A stretch of 64,000 nucleotides of DNA from Platanthera guangdongensis (lineage: Eukaryota > Streptophyta > Magnoliopsida > Asparagales > Orchidaceae). The position numbers were made by a program, and so were the translations under genes. The first letter of the stretch is position 1. Each line of letters opens with the position of its first letter. The stretch lies in contig CM077147.1 of the NCBI GenBank assembly GCA_039583875.1, forward strand, positions 111,150,124 to 111,214,123. The letters are read 5' to 3'. A model generated the notes under the pieces. It worked only from the letters and a program-made list of their open reading frames with translations. It did not search any database and was not told the DNA's origin. Of the stretch, positions 32,736 through 43,754 are shown piece by piece.

Positions 32736-34717
32736 TGAAAGTGCAGGTTAGATCTGAAATACTATAAAGTGGGGGGGGGGGTGAATATAGTATTGTGCTT
32801 ACTTCAAACTTTTTACAACTTTAGTTGTAAGCCTAGGTGAACAGGTCAGCAAATAAAAATAAACTAATCACAACAAACTATCTAATCATAGAACAACATA
32901 GCCAAAAGAAAAAGAAGGGCAACCAGACGACACAAGAATTTTTATAGTGGTTCCCCAACCTGGGTACATCCACTCTTCTACCACCCTGGTAGGAATCCAC
33001 TCAGGTTTTTGATCAGGTGTCTGACACCAATGAGCTTTTGTTCAGGTGCTCAAAAACCAAACCTCAAGTCTTTTGGAAGGAGACTTGCAACCAGAATAAT
33101 TTTGAAGGAAATTAAAACCCTGTACATGAATTGGAAGTAAAGGAGATGGTGTCTTCTCTATCAACAGTTAGAGAGAAGACTTGTGGATTGATGGTAGCAG
33201 ATTTTGCTCCCCATGAGATCTTGAATTAATCAGGAAAGCTGGAGCACTACTTCAGGGTGATAGGTCTTCAAAGACCTGGAATGCCTGGACTAGGATTTGT
33301 TTCAGGAACTCCTTTTACAGATTGTTATTTGTTGTCTTTTGAAATAGTCCTGTAGAATTGAAGGAAAGAAGAAGACTCTTGATTGAATTTGATTGTTCTT
33401 CTTCTTCTTGAAGATGTTCTCTGGTCAGGCTGATTGCAATAGAACTTTTGAATTGAATATGATTGTTCTTCTGTGCAATCTGAGTGTGTCAATCTGATTG
33501 TCTGTATTGCTTGTTGTCTGTGTGACTGTATGACTGACTATCTTGATCCTTTCTTTTATTGTCTATATCTTTTTGACTGACTGAGAACATTCAAAATTCG
33601 AATGTTGAGCAGTAATTGCAGTCGGCCTTGGAAGGAAGCGACAATCAATAATTTCCCCAACTGTCCCATGGAAAAATGGCATGTAATCGTCCATAGTCAA
33701 TGCGTATTCTAACGGTAACATTCCGAGAAGATCTGGCATTAATAACTCTGGAATCATCGCCAAGAAACGGGACGGGAAACCTGAAGAAGACCTAGTCTGG
33801 ATTCGTCGAACGAAGAATGCAATTCGTCGAGCTGAGTTTGAGTTCGTCGAGCTGAGCTTGAGTTCGTCGAGCTGATCTTGAGTTCGTTGAGCTGAGCTGG
33901 AGAGAGTTCGTCGACCAGACAATCTTCATTCGTCGAACAGACAATCTTCATTCGTCAAACAGACAATCTTCATTCGTCGAACATGCAATCTTCATTCGTT
34001 GAGCAGATAATTCTCACTGTAAGATAGTATTCGTCGAGCTGAGATCCAAATTCATCGAGAGAAGAACGATTGTGGACTTAGCCAAAAATTCTGCATCTGC
34101 TGATATTCAGTGTCGACATAAGCTGGTGTCGACTGATTGATCTTAGTGTCGACTCAAATCTTCTGGTGTCGGCATAAATTAGTGTTGACTGAAATCCTGG
34201 TGTCGACACAAATCCTCTGGTGTTGACATAAGCCCTAAGTGTCATCACAAATACTCTGAGTTCAGAAATCGTCGATTGGAGTACTGCATTCATCGACCTA
34301 ATAAGCTGAGAACTTGAGGTCCAAGTTCGTTGAGCTCAGAATCTAATTCGTCGACCAAAGTTTGAAGCTGGACTTAGAAAAATTCTGAAGATGTCCTGAC
34401 TTTAGCTTGATGTAGAAACTGAGAGTTCGTCGAACAGAGAACTAAGATCGTTGAGCTCAGCACAAAAAATTGTCTCACGATCGTCGAGCGCAGAACACCT
34501 TTCGTCGAGCTGAGTTCGACGAACGTCGAACTCATTTAACTTAGTCTTGAAAACCTCTAAGTCTAGAGTCTCTGATGGTCTTGATGATAGCTGGTCCATC
34601 TGAAGTTGAACCTAAAGACTTGGCCTAGACTCTAGGACACAAACTTCACCCTAGCTATACATGTTGGGTCACATCCTAAGTCAGTGAACCTAGCCCAAAT
34701 CAACTAGGGATACAACA
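32736..34717 (-). repeat. 3' LTR of S2 (element sense)
   Basis: 1982 bp. On the plus strand it reads TGAAAGTGCAGG...GATACAACA, the reverse complement of TGTTG...TTTCA. A G run of about ten bases lies near 32772. The segment 33790-34520 is full of TTCGTCGA words, and 34110-34250 has TGTCGACA words, both also seen in the S1 LTR. No coding content is expected. Confidence 0.93.
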
Positions 34718-34730
34718 ATCTCCCCCTATT
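34718..34730 (-). promoter_or_regulatory. Polypurine tract, S2
   Basis: In element sense AATAGGGGGAGAT directly precedes the 3' LTR. Confidence 0.82.
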
Positions 34731-34909
34731 ATGGTGAGGTCACTAACAGAGACTCAAAATAAAAACAAACAGAAAACAAAGCAGGAAAAGAGATATATCT
34801 GGCAGAGAATTACCAACACATGCAGCAGATATATATATATACACATCTTTGTTTAAATAGATAGTATAGTTTGAAAAACAAAAACAGACAAAAAGAAATA
34901 GCATGAAAA

Positions 34910-35709
34910 TTACTTCTTTTGCTTCTTGTGCTTGGACCTCTCTTCAGATGTCTGCTCACTTGGCTTCTTGAATATGATTTCTCTCTTGGGATCTGAATCC
35001 TGAGCCTTTGTCATAGTCATATCAGCTGCCCCTATAATGTTTAATGATGTTGCTCTGGGGAAAACTGCTTTTGGATGAAGTTTCATGTAATCATCAACAT
35101 TAAATAGCTTATTTCCTTTGTAAAACCTTTTCAACTCTTTCTTTTCTGTACTTTGACATGGTTTTAAATCCTGATGTATCTTTTCCTTCAGCCTTGGCTT
35201 TATTGATCAAAGATAGTCCAATTAATTCCTGGTATCTAGCCATTCTTGCTGTATTTGCAGTTTCGGGATCTTCAAATGGAGTTGGAGGAGAATAAGGTCT
35301 CTTTGGACTTTCAGCTTTTTATACTTCAGAAATATGTTGCTGCTGCTGATGCTGTTGATGACTACTTGAGGATGACTGCCTCTGCTGGCTGCTTCCAGAT
35401 GATCTCCCTGACTGTCTCTGAGATGTTTGCATTGGGGCAGATCTCTAGGAGCTAGAGGAGCCAGAGGCACCGGCTGCTGGAGGAGGAGGAGGCGGATCCT
35501 TCATGTATCTGTGCACTGGAGGAGGGGAATATCTCCTACTTCTCTTTCTTTCCTTCTGCTGGTTTTTGAATAGCCACATCCATACAGGCATTCCCTTGTA
35601 TGGAGCAACATTGTGCAGAACATAATAAGGGGTGTCAGCAGTGGGATTTGGCTTGGGAGCTAGAGGAGGAGGAGCCTTCCTTTTCTTAGATAACATCTTC
35701 TTTTTCTTA
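34910..35709 (-). pseudogene. S2 extra ORF, C-terminal part (beyond the T insertion)
   Basis: After removal of T and one copy of its CTAGC duplication, the frame from the acidic segment at 44447 continues into this piece. It begins with a lysine-rich stretch (KKKKMLSKKRKAPPP) that looks like a nuclear localisation signal. Then come VAPYKGMPVWMWLFKNQQKERKR, a proline run, and Ser/Gln-rich sequence (35250-35450). Stops and a frame change follow. The last readable part (35134-34910) holds LFNVDDYMKLHPKAVFPRATS and ends in a basic HKKQKK tail. No known enzyme domain is recognised. Confidence 0.6.
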
Positions 35710-35714
35710 CTAGC

Positions 35715-36377
35715 TGTTGATGCACGAAAACGGACAGGGAGTCGGGCACCACCAGCTAACGGTTCGAACACCGGGGAATAGGGAAGGAAAGGAGGAGACT
35801 GTCGACCAATCGGTTACTAGCGATCGAGGCTAAAGGACCGGAAAAGGGGGCCGCTGGCAGCGGCAACAGCAGAGTTCGCCCGCCGCGGCTTAAATGCCAC
35901 TCTTGCGGCGGGCTTTCCTTTACTTAAAATAAGAAATAGTTACACGAAAGGGAAAAGAGGAAGCCGGCCGGACTACAAGCCGCAAAACACTAGACTTGAG
36001 ACCGCAGCTCTTAACAGGCGAGCTCTTGGATCCCAGTCAGCGTGTCTTGGGGAGTGCACCCTCCCCCTATTTATAGGCTCGGGGGCCTGCCCAAGCGGGC
36101 AGGGCTAAAGTTACTGACTGCCCGGGGTACAGGAGAACCGGGCAGAGGTGAGGGGAAGCAAAAGAGAAAGAAACAAGAAAGGAGGGAAGCCGCGCGGCCT
36201 GGCTGATTCCTCCTGGCGAGCTGACGGCTGGGTCCTGGAGCCTTGTTACTGAGCAGGGTCGGCGTTTGCAGCGGCCTGACATGAAGACCGCCCGGCTTGG
36301 GAGGCTTGGCGGCTTGAATACTCAGGCCGCCCGGTCTGGCAAGCTGCGCGGACAGGTCGCGGATTCCGGGCTTATCA
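35715..36377 (-). repeat. 3' LTR of T (element sense)
   Basis: 663 bp; plus-strand reading TGTTGATGCACG...GGGCTTATCA. The minus-strand TATA box is at 36068-36075. Near-identical to the LTR at 43755. Confidence 0.92.
36068..36075 (-). promoter_or_regulatory. Minus-strand TATA box in T LTR
   Basis: CCTATAAATAGGGGG on the minus strand; the same box is at 44107-44114 in the other LTR. It fixes the orientation of the element's own RNA. Confidence 0.75.
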
Positions 36378-36459
36378 TAATCCGCGCACATTTTTAAGTT
36401 TCCAAAAAACTTCGAAAATGTAGAACTAAGCCGGAGACCACGACTGCCTCATCGTCGTC

Positions 36460-36468
36460 TATAAAATC
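36460..36468 (+). promoter_or_regulatory. TATA box of the first antisense gene in T
   Basis: TCTATAAAATCCC lies about 100 bp upstream of the first good ATG (36567) and just inside the LTR, on the strand opposite to the LTR promoter. Confidence 0.6.
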
Positions 36469-36566
36469 CCTTGGCCCTTGGCACTCTTCAAGATTCCTGC
36501 CGATCCACGGGTCGCTACTCGCCACTTGCGGTCAGCATTTTGCAAGCCGACACGATCTTTCACAAG

Positions 36567-38608
36567 ATGGATGTTATGTCTTCAATGTTAGCACGCAACA
36601 AGAAACCGCCAGAAAAGAAGCAAAGCCGGAGCGAGAACTCGGATGATTCTGCCCGACAGCCTGCCAAGAAGATTGGGAAGCCGGAGACTTCAGTGACTTC
36701 TGGACCTGAAAAGAGGCCGATAGAGACCGTTGGCGGATCATCGCAAGCCGCAGTAGATCCCAAAGCGGTTTCAAAGACTGCTCCACCACAAACCGGAATT
36801 GCCAAATCCTTCGACCTGACTTTCTCTCCATCAGGAGAACCACTGCTAAAAATCGGTGGGACGGAGGAGAAAAGTGTTGAATCCAGGAAACCGTCCGAAT
36901 TGCAGTACAAGGTTGGCGTAATCATTGTGGATGACAACGAGCCGGAGAAGGCGCTGGAGACCGAACAGATTTTGGGCGAACAGCGCAAGCGGACTGAAAA
37001 GGTGTTCGGTTCCTTGAAACGGCAGAAGGAGAGGCGCGAAACCCTTAAAGAAAGGATGAAGAGGAAGATGAGAAATTTGCACGCCAGAAACCGGAATATT
37101 TCCGAAAAGACCGGCGCGGACAGTCTTCAACACAGGCCGCACGAGAAGGAGGTACCCGAGAACCCTCCCACACCGGATTACAAGCCGAGCGAACTGGAGA
37201 GTACGCTCGCAGTTAGCGACTCGCTCAGCGAGCTCCTGAAGGGCATGGAGACCCTCCAGCGGCAAGACGCGCTATTGTCGACACCAGCGGCCTCTGAGGA
37301 GGTTGACCGCCCCGATATCCAGGTTATTGGGGAGAAGCCTGGCGAACCGGCTTCCGCGGCTTCTGAAGGAGCCGAGAAACTGAAGCTTCGCGAGAAGATG
37401 GAGGAGATGAAGAAACTGATCGCCGAGAAGCCGGTGGCGACCACACTTCCATTGTTGCAAGGTAAACACCGGGATGTTAGGCGAATTATTAAATTCTACA
37501 AGTCGTGGTCAAGGAAGAAGGGGCGAATATAATATTAAATCCGCCGGCCAGCTTTTTCCTGACCACGACTCAACTGAAAAGCCGAGCTAAGGAAGCCGAG
37601 CGGCTATGGAAAGAAAATCTAAACAGGATAGATCCTGAACGGCTCCGGCGGCCAGTGATTAAAATCCAAACCGCGGCCTCTGGAGGAGATAAACATCAAA
37701 CCGGCGGTCTTATCCAACCGATTTCCTTACTAGAACCTCGCAACGATCCGACTGAACCTGACTGCGGTTTCTCTTCTGCAGGTGTACCGGAGACCGCGAT
37801 GAAATCGAGCGACTTGACATCATTTTTGTCTATGCTGCCACCGCCTCCGCCTCCAAGTGTTCGCGAGAAGGAGATGGCCGACTTCCAGAAGGACGTCGGC
37901 ACGCTGCAGGCGGCTTTGAACGCGGCTACCAAAACCCTGCGGATTAAAGACGAAGAGCAGCGGGTTTCCCAGGAAGCTGCGGAAAAAAGGATCCAAGAGT
38001 TGCAAACCACCCTGGAGCAAGAGACCACAAGGTTGCAGACTGCGCTTGAGCAGGAGACCATGAGGTTGAAGTCAGCGATGGAGCAAGAGACTGCCAGGCT
38101 ACAGACCGCGAGGGAAGAAGAGACCGCCAGGCTCATGACCGCGATGGAAACCGCGGATGCGAAGATTGCTGAGATGCAGGTCGCCTTGGAGCAGGAAAGG
38201 ACGGAGAAGTATTTGCTGATGGCCGCGCGGCTGGAAGGAGACAGAGAAGAGATCCCACATGCTGAAGGCGGCGAGAACCAAGACCTGGCAGCGGAGACCG
38301 GCGGAGAATAGCGACCTGCTCTACCAACTTCTGGAGAGTTGCCGGGTACTGGCCGCCCGGCCTCTGGCGAGACTTCAAATCCACCGGAGGCCGCGGCGCC
38401 TAGACAGGTCGCAGTTCCAAGCGGGCTCGGGGGTCAGGGGATCCCAATGATCCCATTTGCGAGAGTGGAACGCGACATTGCGCGGGTTCATCGGTCTCTG
38501 CATGCGCTTCATAATCTGGTTAGCCAGGTGTACGTTGCGATTGTGCAGACCAGTGAACAGGTCGCGCACATAGGACGAGATAGGCCAGAAGATGACAAGC
38601 GATCCTGA
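36567..38608 (+). pseudogene. T antisense gene 1: charged coiled-coil protein with one intron
   Basis: I chose ATG 36567 because it is the first ATG after the TATA box at 36460. The frame is open to 37532. A donor AAG|GTAAACAC at 37462 and an acceptor TTCTCTTCTGCAG at 37781 bracket a 320-nt intron; joining at phase 1 restores a Gly codon and enters the frame running to 38608. The product is very rich in Lys/Glu. It has a proline run (LPPPPPPS near 37840) and a long regular coiled coil (repeated QETxRLxxAxE units, 37990-38220). One in-frame TAG (38309-38311) precedes the last about 99 codons (RVERDIARVHRSLHALHN). No enzyme domain is seen. It resembles the low-complexity and coiled-coil parts of additional ORFs in Tat elements, but I cannot assign a function. 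Confidence 0.6.
37462..37781 (+). other. Predicted intron in T antisense gene 1
   Basis: GT at 37462 (context CAAG|GTAAAC) and AG at 37780-37781 (context TTCTCTTCTGCAG|GT). Joining gives phase-1 continuity. The intron sequence happens to be open in the downstream frame, so the call rests on the splice sites and the frame change. Confidence 0.5.
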
Positions 38609-39023
38609 GCGACTTGAGAGAACTAAGCCGCGCAGACAATTGAATATTATGTTGTAATATATATTTTTTCTCTGGATGTTGAACTATTTGATTGTTGTAA
38701 ACTGCTGTATTTTATTATGCTGCGAACTGAATGCGGCTTATGCGGTTTGTATTTATAATCCACATGCCTGCTGCTTTGTTCTGAAAAATTTAAAATATAG
38801 GATAGTAGCCGCGCGGTCTGGCAAACAGAACGCCGGCTTGAATATTTGATGCCCACATGATTCGCCACAGAATTATTCTAAGTGCAGGTATATAGCCGTG
38901 CGGACTGACGGACTAAACTGCGGCTTGGTTATTAAGCTGATCTGTACTTCCAGCGGGCTTAGGCCGTGCGGCGTGACGACTAGCCGCGATTTGACGTTGG
39001 ACACTGTACCTTCAGAGATTTTC
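38609..39023 (+). other. T intergenic region with CCGCGCGG-type motifs
   Basis: No coding sequence. AT-rich 3' end of gene 1 (about 38640-38720), then repeated words AGCCGCGCGGTCTG, AGCCGTGCGGACTG and GGCCGTGCGGCGTG at about 38807, 38896 and 38960, leading to the TATA box of gene 2. Confidence 0.6.
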
Positions 39024-39030
39024 TATAAAT
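39024..39030 (+). promoter_or_regulatory. TATA box of the second antisense gene in T
   Basis: TTCTATAAATAGCGC, 45 bp upstream of the first ATG (39069). Confidence 0.65.
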
Positions 39031-39778
39031 AGCGCTGACCCCGGAGATTTCATCACAAATCAAAAAGGATGCGGGCTAAGTCCAAGTCGTCGCGGTCTGA
39101 CAAGACCACTGCGGTTAGGACTGACGCGGCCTCCGCTTTCCACTCTGCTGATCATAAAGAATGCCGGCTTACAAAAGCCGAGCTGGAGGATTTCGTTGAG
39201 AAGCACATGCAGGGAAGTCCGCTGGTCGCGCGGCTTCCCCGACAGGACGAGCGGATCAATTCTTCCCACGCAAATCAGATATCGGTCCCGATCGACCACT
39301 TTGATTGCGGCTTCAGCTTCCCGGTCATGATGGAGGCCGTAGCGGTCTTCGACCACTACGGAGTTGTGCCCGGACAACTACCCCCAAACTCGATAGCCGC
39401 CATATATAACTTTATCTCCTACCTGAGGTCGGAAAGAGTCCGCTTCTCTATGAGGCTCTTCCGGGAATGCTTTTCGGTGCGGTCTATGGGACTCCGGGAC
39501 GAAGATATTCCGGGGGCACCTCTACTTCTGCTGCAGAGGGCTGAAGATAGTAAACTTGGAGAACAAGATCACGAACTGGTCCGAGCGGTTTCTCATATTC
39601 GAGGGAAACCTGGGGTTGCTGCCAGTCGACCCCCAGATCCGCGAAGAGGCCGCCTTTGGCAGTAGCGGCTTGGACGGCGTCGAGAAGGAGATCTACAACT
39701 TCTTCAAAGGCGAGCGGCTTGATGTAAACCACTACATCCCGCTGTTGCTGTCGCTAGTAGGAATAGAAGTGGAAGACA

Positions 39779-39851
39779 GTAAGCTCCAAACCGGCCGAAC
39801 TGAACTCTTAGCCGCACGGACTGGAAACTAACTTTGCCTTTTTCTTTGCAG
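39779..39851 (+). other. Predicted 73-nt intron 1 of T antisense gene 2
   Basis: GTAAGC donor and CCTTTTTCTTTGCAG acceptor. Removing it joins the frame ending at 39778 to that of ALTLTQ-preceding sequence at 39852 with a shared codon (A|CT, phase 1). The unspliced frame stops at 39829-39831. Confidence 0.7.
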
Positions 39852-40346
39852 CTGCTGTGGCGGTCCCGCTGAACAAGCCACAAACTCCTGGCGGCCTGAC
39901 TCTCACTCAAAGAGAGAAGAGAGCGAGGCATTCCAAGCCGGCGCGGGTTGTGGAGGAGGAGGAGTCGGCCTCCTCTGGAGAGTTTATGCTGCAAGGAACG
40001 GACAGCAGCCTGAAAGACGCCCACGGCGATCCGGCCTTGCAGTGGAGTCCGGACGGCAAGACAGTGACGATCTCCACCACCCTCCCCTACTGTGGGGGGA
40101 GAAGAAATAAGCCGCCACGCGAGCGTGGTTGGCGGCGCGCTGTATGGCAAGCGCAACCTGAGGGCGATGCGCCAAGTTCCACCAGACGACCTGCCGCGGC
40201 AAGCCGCGCAAGTCGGGGCAAGGAGCTTCGTGGCAAGTCACTTCATGGGCCTTGCCTACAAGCAACTAATGAAGGAGAACAGCTGCCTGAAGAGGCAGTT
40301 AAAGGAACAACAAGAAGAGAACAAGCGACTAAAGGAAAGGGAGGCA

Positions 40347-40419
40347 GTAAGACATTACCGTTACTCGTGCGGTTAGCTTTATGTAACCGCGCGACCTTAC
40401 CTTCATCTTTTGTTTGCAG
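40347..40419 (+). other. Predicted 73-nt intron 2 of T antisense gene 2
   Basis: GTAAGA donor and CATCTTTTGTTTGCAG acceptor. The phase-0 junction joins the coiled coil to MYNPANPIFQDQVFPQL. The unspliced frame ends at 40374-40376. Confidence 0.7.
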
Positions 40420-40866
40420 GAAATGTACAACCCGGCCAACCCCATCTTCCAAGACCAAGTCTTCCCGCAACTCGTCCAGGGGATCGATGGAGCGCTTAAC
40501 CGCCTCCGGGACCTTGGCGGCTTTGCGACCGGCTTCACCCACTTCACTTGTGCCGACATCTACCCCACCCTGAAAGAGCAGGTGGCCGACGTCTACAGGT
40601 CGATCAAGGGCAAGAGAAAGGTCGGGGAAGAAGTCGGCGAGGTGAAGGAAGATGTCGAGGAAGAGGGCGGCCAGGGAAGCCCAAGTGCACGCACATCGTC
40701 TGAGTCCGGCGGTCAAGAATCTGAGACCGCGCGGCCAGACTCGACAACTTCTGGCGGATCAGGGAGCTCAGCGACCAGCAGCGGATACACTGAATCCCCC
40801 GTCGATATCGGCGATGGCGGTGATTTGGATTCTCCTGCGACTAAGAAGCTTAAACCGGGCGATTAG

Positions 40867-41880
40867 AAAATCTTTATCTTGTTTTTTGTATTTTGAACTT
40901 TTTTGGAAATCAGCGGTATTATTTTTTGTAACCGCGCGATTAATGCTATGTAATACTTAATGAGATAGAAATGAAGGCAATTTTACCTTTCTCTTTACTA
41001 CATCTCATTTTATTACTCGTTTAAGTCTGCACGGTCTCAGCATAACTTCCGATTTAAGAAAATGCAAGCACATAAACCGGTCTGAGTTCACACTGCGACT
41101 TCAACGAAGTTACCCGCAAGAGACATATATTTCCCTGCGGTTTATTCCGGAATGCACGTCGACAATAAGCCGAGCGGCTAACCAATTAAACCGCAATTTG
41201 CCTTAATGAATCACTCAATGTTATCTGTTGGAAGAGCTGATTGACCGCGGCTTGCTCATAGATAAACCGTGACCGCTAAGCCGCGCGGCTACCTGTCACA
41301 GTCGCCAAACATCCATAACATTGAAGTATAAGATCGCGGCTAGGGAGAACTCTGAAACGAATTGCCCATTTGATACAAGGAACAAGAATAGAGAAACAAT
41401 CTTCGCCTTCCGATAATACAGGCCGATATTGGCACATGGAAGCTGAGAATTTTTGTGACGACAGTTCGCTGATTAGCTAATATAATTAATATCATAGAAG
41501 TCGGCGGATCAAAGCCAGGAATTAAGTGCCAGACGCAGGTCGGCCGACTTCCTGTCCATATGAATAATAAACCGGCAATTGATATATGAAAGCCAAATAA
41601 GATACTGAATAGCGGATAGGCGGACGTAAGTCGGCCGAGTTCCCAAATAAATTAATAATAATCCGGCGGGTAGGCAAATAACTTAAGCCGGAATATGTAA
41701 CCGCGCGGCCTGTGTAATACAACCTATGCAGGCCGCTTAATAAAACCGCGAGGTAGCGGATAGGCTCGTGTTGTCCTGCAAAAATAGATGAAGACATGCA
41801 CTTATGTGTCAATGTGGGCAGGTGTGTGCGGCAGTACTTTCCACACAAAGAACACATAAGCGGGATTGAAATTCTTAATA
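40867..41880. other. T non-coding region after antisense gene 2
   Basis: No coding sequence recognised in 1.0 kb. It has recurrent AACCGCGCGAT, AAGCCGAGCGGCTAA and AAGCCGCGCGGCTACC words. The last includes the perfect 12-nt palindrome AGCCGCGCGGCT at 41279-41290. Confidence 0.6.
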
Positions 41881-42092
41881 TCCACGACCGATGTCAAGAG
41901 GGACAAGTACGCAACGTCTGCGACTGAAGTCAAGCGGGACAAGTACGCAATGTCTGCGACGAAGGTCAAGCGGGACAAGTACGTATTGTCTGTGACTGAA
42001 GTCGTGCGTGACGGGTACGCAATGTCTGCGACTGAAGGCCAAGCGGAATTTCCACTACATATCTGCGACTGAAGTCAAGCGGGATATGTAGG
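41881..42092 (+). repeat. 36-nt tandem repeat in T
   Basis: Four units in exact 36-nt register (41881, 41917, 41953, 41989), then a modified unit and a partial one to about 42092. The core is TCTGCGACTGAAGTCAAGCG followed by GGACAAGTACGCAATG. On the plus strand the period is 12 codons (SATEVKRDKYAM), and the frame stays open across the array. It lies between the antisense genes and the sense-strand gag. Confidence 0.85.
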
Positions 42093-42369
42093 GCTTAAGA
42101 ATTCAAAAGGGGGCTCTTGCCCCTACATGCATGCATATTGGCATAAAAAGTAAAGCTAAAAAATAAGTTTCAAATGAAAAAATAACGTTTGCATGATGTT
42201 AAGGATGTGGAAAAGGATATATGTCTGCAGTTTTAGCATGCCCCATTAATACCAATCGTGAAGGGGACGTTATATACCATTCTGAACATAAGCATTTTTC
42301 ATCATATAAAGAAAGAGAAATCCCTGCTTGAACCATTGAGTAAGAAATGGAAGATTGCCTTAGAGAATT

Positions 42370-43511
42370 ACTGAATGACATATTCTTGCAACTTTCCAGC
42401 TCTTGCAAGTTGATTAGCCAATTCCCTGAGAGCTATGCGACTGCTAGATGACCAATATCTTTATGATACTTGCAAAAAAGCTCCTCGTGTCGATACTTGA
42501 TTTTAGATTTCATACGCCGAGGCTTCTTGAACTCAGGCATTCCTTGAATGATTATCAAAAGATCTTCCATAGAAATTTTGAACTTAACATACTTACCTGA
42601 ACCTTTTTCACACTTTGGAGTTTTACCCTGGAGAAGAGGAGGAGACTTGCAATATTCAACTTGCGAAACATCTTGGGAGGAAATAGATTGCTGTTGACCA
42701 GAAGTCCCTTGAGATTGTTTAGCCATTTGATTCAGAAACGAAACATAACCTTTATTTGCCTCTTCGCCTATTATGAATGTATTAACTATATCAATAAGAT
42801 CTTCGTAGCTTTTGTGATACTTTGTGGTGCCAGCTTGAATTTCAATGGGCCTTCTTGAAGTGCATTTATGAAAGCATGCAAGTAATAGTCTTGATGGACG
42901 CTACAAACATCTAGAACCTCCTTTTGAAACCGATCAACAAAATCTGGATTAGACTCGTCGATTCCTTGCTTGATTCGGAAGAGAGCTCCAACGTCTCTTT
43001 TCCGCTTCCTGTAAATAGTGAATCTAAAAATAAATTGACTTCGAAGATCCTTAAAGCTGGTTACTGATCGAGGTGGGAGGCTATAAAACCATTCTCTTGC
43101 AACATTGCCAAAAGACATAACAAAGAGTTTGCATTTTACTCCATTTGACACGTTTCTCAGTGAAACAGCTGATTCAAAAGCTTACAAATGAGAAAATGGA
43201 TCATCACATCCAGAATACTCCGGGAGACGCGGTACTCTGAAGTTATCGGAGACAGTATCCCACCGAATACGATTAATGAATGGAGAGTGGGCCTCTTCTT
43301 CTTCCTCACAAAGAGGTTAATTTGCAACAGATTCTAGGCCACGCTCAACACTGTTTGCAAAAATTTCTCTATGAGGGTCAACAAACTCACTATTAAAATA
43401 CGAACAATCCTGCACTTCTGAGAGATCTGTAGTAACTGAGATGTTGCTGGATTTATTCTGACCCTTAGCAGGATTCATCTTGAAAATAGGGAAATAGCTA
43501 AACTTTTTCAA
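42370..43511 (-). pseudogene. gag: T gag (gypsy capsid), decayed, sense strand of the element
   Basis: From about 43511 leftwards on the minus strand: an N-terminal segment to 43317, then the retrotransposon gag domain (LFVMSFGNVAREWFYSLPPRSVTSFKDLRSQF... RFTIYRKRKRDVGALFRIKQG... FQKEVLDVC). This is followed by a nucleocapsid piece with FCKYHKDIGH, the start of a CX2C-less knuckle typical of Tat gags. Two in-frame stops (about 43317 and 43183) and a frameshift (between 42786 and 42726) break it. Sequence similar to the end of Tat gags (LANQLARAGKLQEYV, out of frame) finishes near 42370. No protease or RT follows. Confidence 0.75.
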
Positions 43512-43754
43512 GAAACCGTAGAATAGCGGCAGCTTGAAGGGTGGCTAGACGGTGCAACCAGCTGACAAGAATACCGGGAGGAAAATCGAGCGGGTAGAAA
43601 GCCAGGTTCTACAATGCTGGAGGCGGGCTGAAAACCTTAGCCGGCGAAGTCGCGGCTTGCTCGACAGGCTGTCGAACTCTAGAGGATAGAGCGGTCTAAT
43701 TAGCTAGACCGCTGATTTCATCGATTAATCGAGATCTGAAGGCCGCGTGTTAAC
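43512..43754 (-). other. T leader between 5' LTR and gag
   Basis: In element sense it begins GTTAACACGCGGCCTTC. I do not see a match to the usual initiator-Met or Athila/Tat primer sites, so the PBS is either unusual or damaged. Confidence 0.45.

Larger units (their letters stand above)
39069..40866 (+). pseudogene. T antisense gene 2: 'gypsy-type transposon' (Transposase_28-like) protein, three exons
   Basis: The start ATG 39069 lies just after a TATA box. Residues about 84-140 (VAVFDHYGVVPGQLPPNSIAAIYNFISY... MRLFRECF) match my knowledge of the plant family PF04195, 'putative gypsy type transposon'. At a G5 run near 39513 the frame slips by one, then continues HLYFCCRGLK, ITNWSERFLIFEG to 39778. 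A 73-nt intron (39779-39851, A|GTAAGC...TTTGCAG|C) is in phase. A second slip at the G run near 40095 leads to a coiled-coil segment (MKENSCLKRQLKEQQEENKRL). A second 73-nt intron (40347-40419, GCA|GTAAGA...TTTGCAG|GAA) is phase 0. The last exon ends at 40866 with Ser/Gly/acidic sequence and KKLK. The function is unknown. The two slips sit in homopolymers, so they could be mutations or assembly errors. Confidence 0.65.

Noticed and set aside
32772..32782. G10-11 homopolymers in the S2 LTRs (also near 52321) and a longer one near 20577
   Set aside because: They are real in the given sequence, but length in such runs is unreliable in sequencing; I draw no conclusion beyond possible instability.
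41881..42092. Possible CRISPR-like array (36-nt repeats)
   Set aside because: The units are directly tandem with no spacers, in plant DNA inside a retrotransposon.
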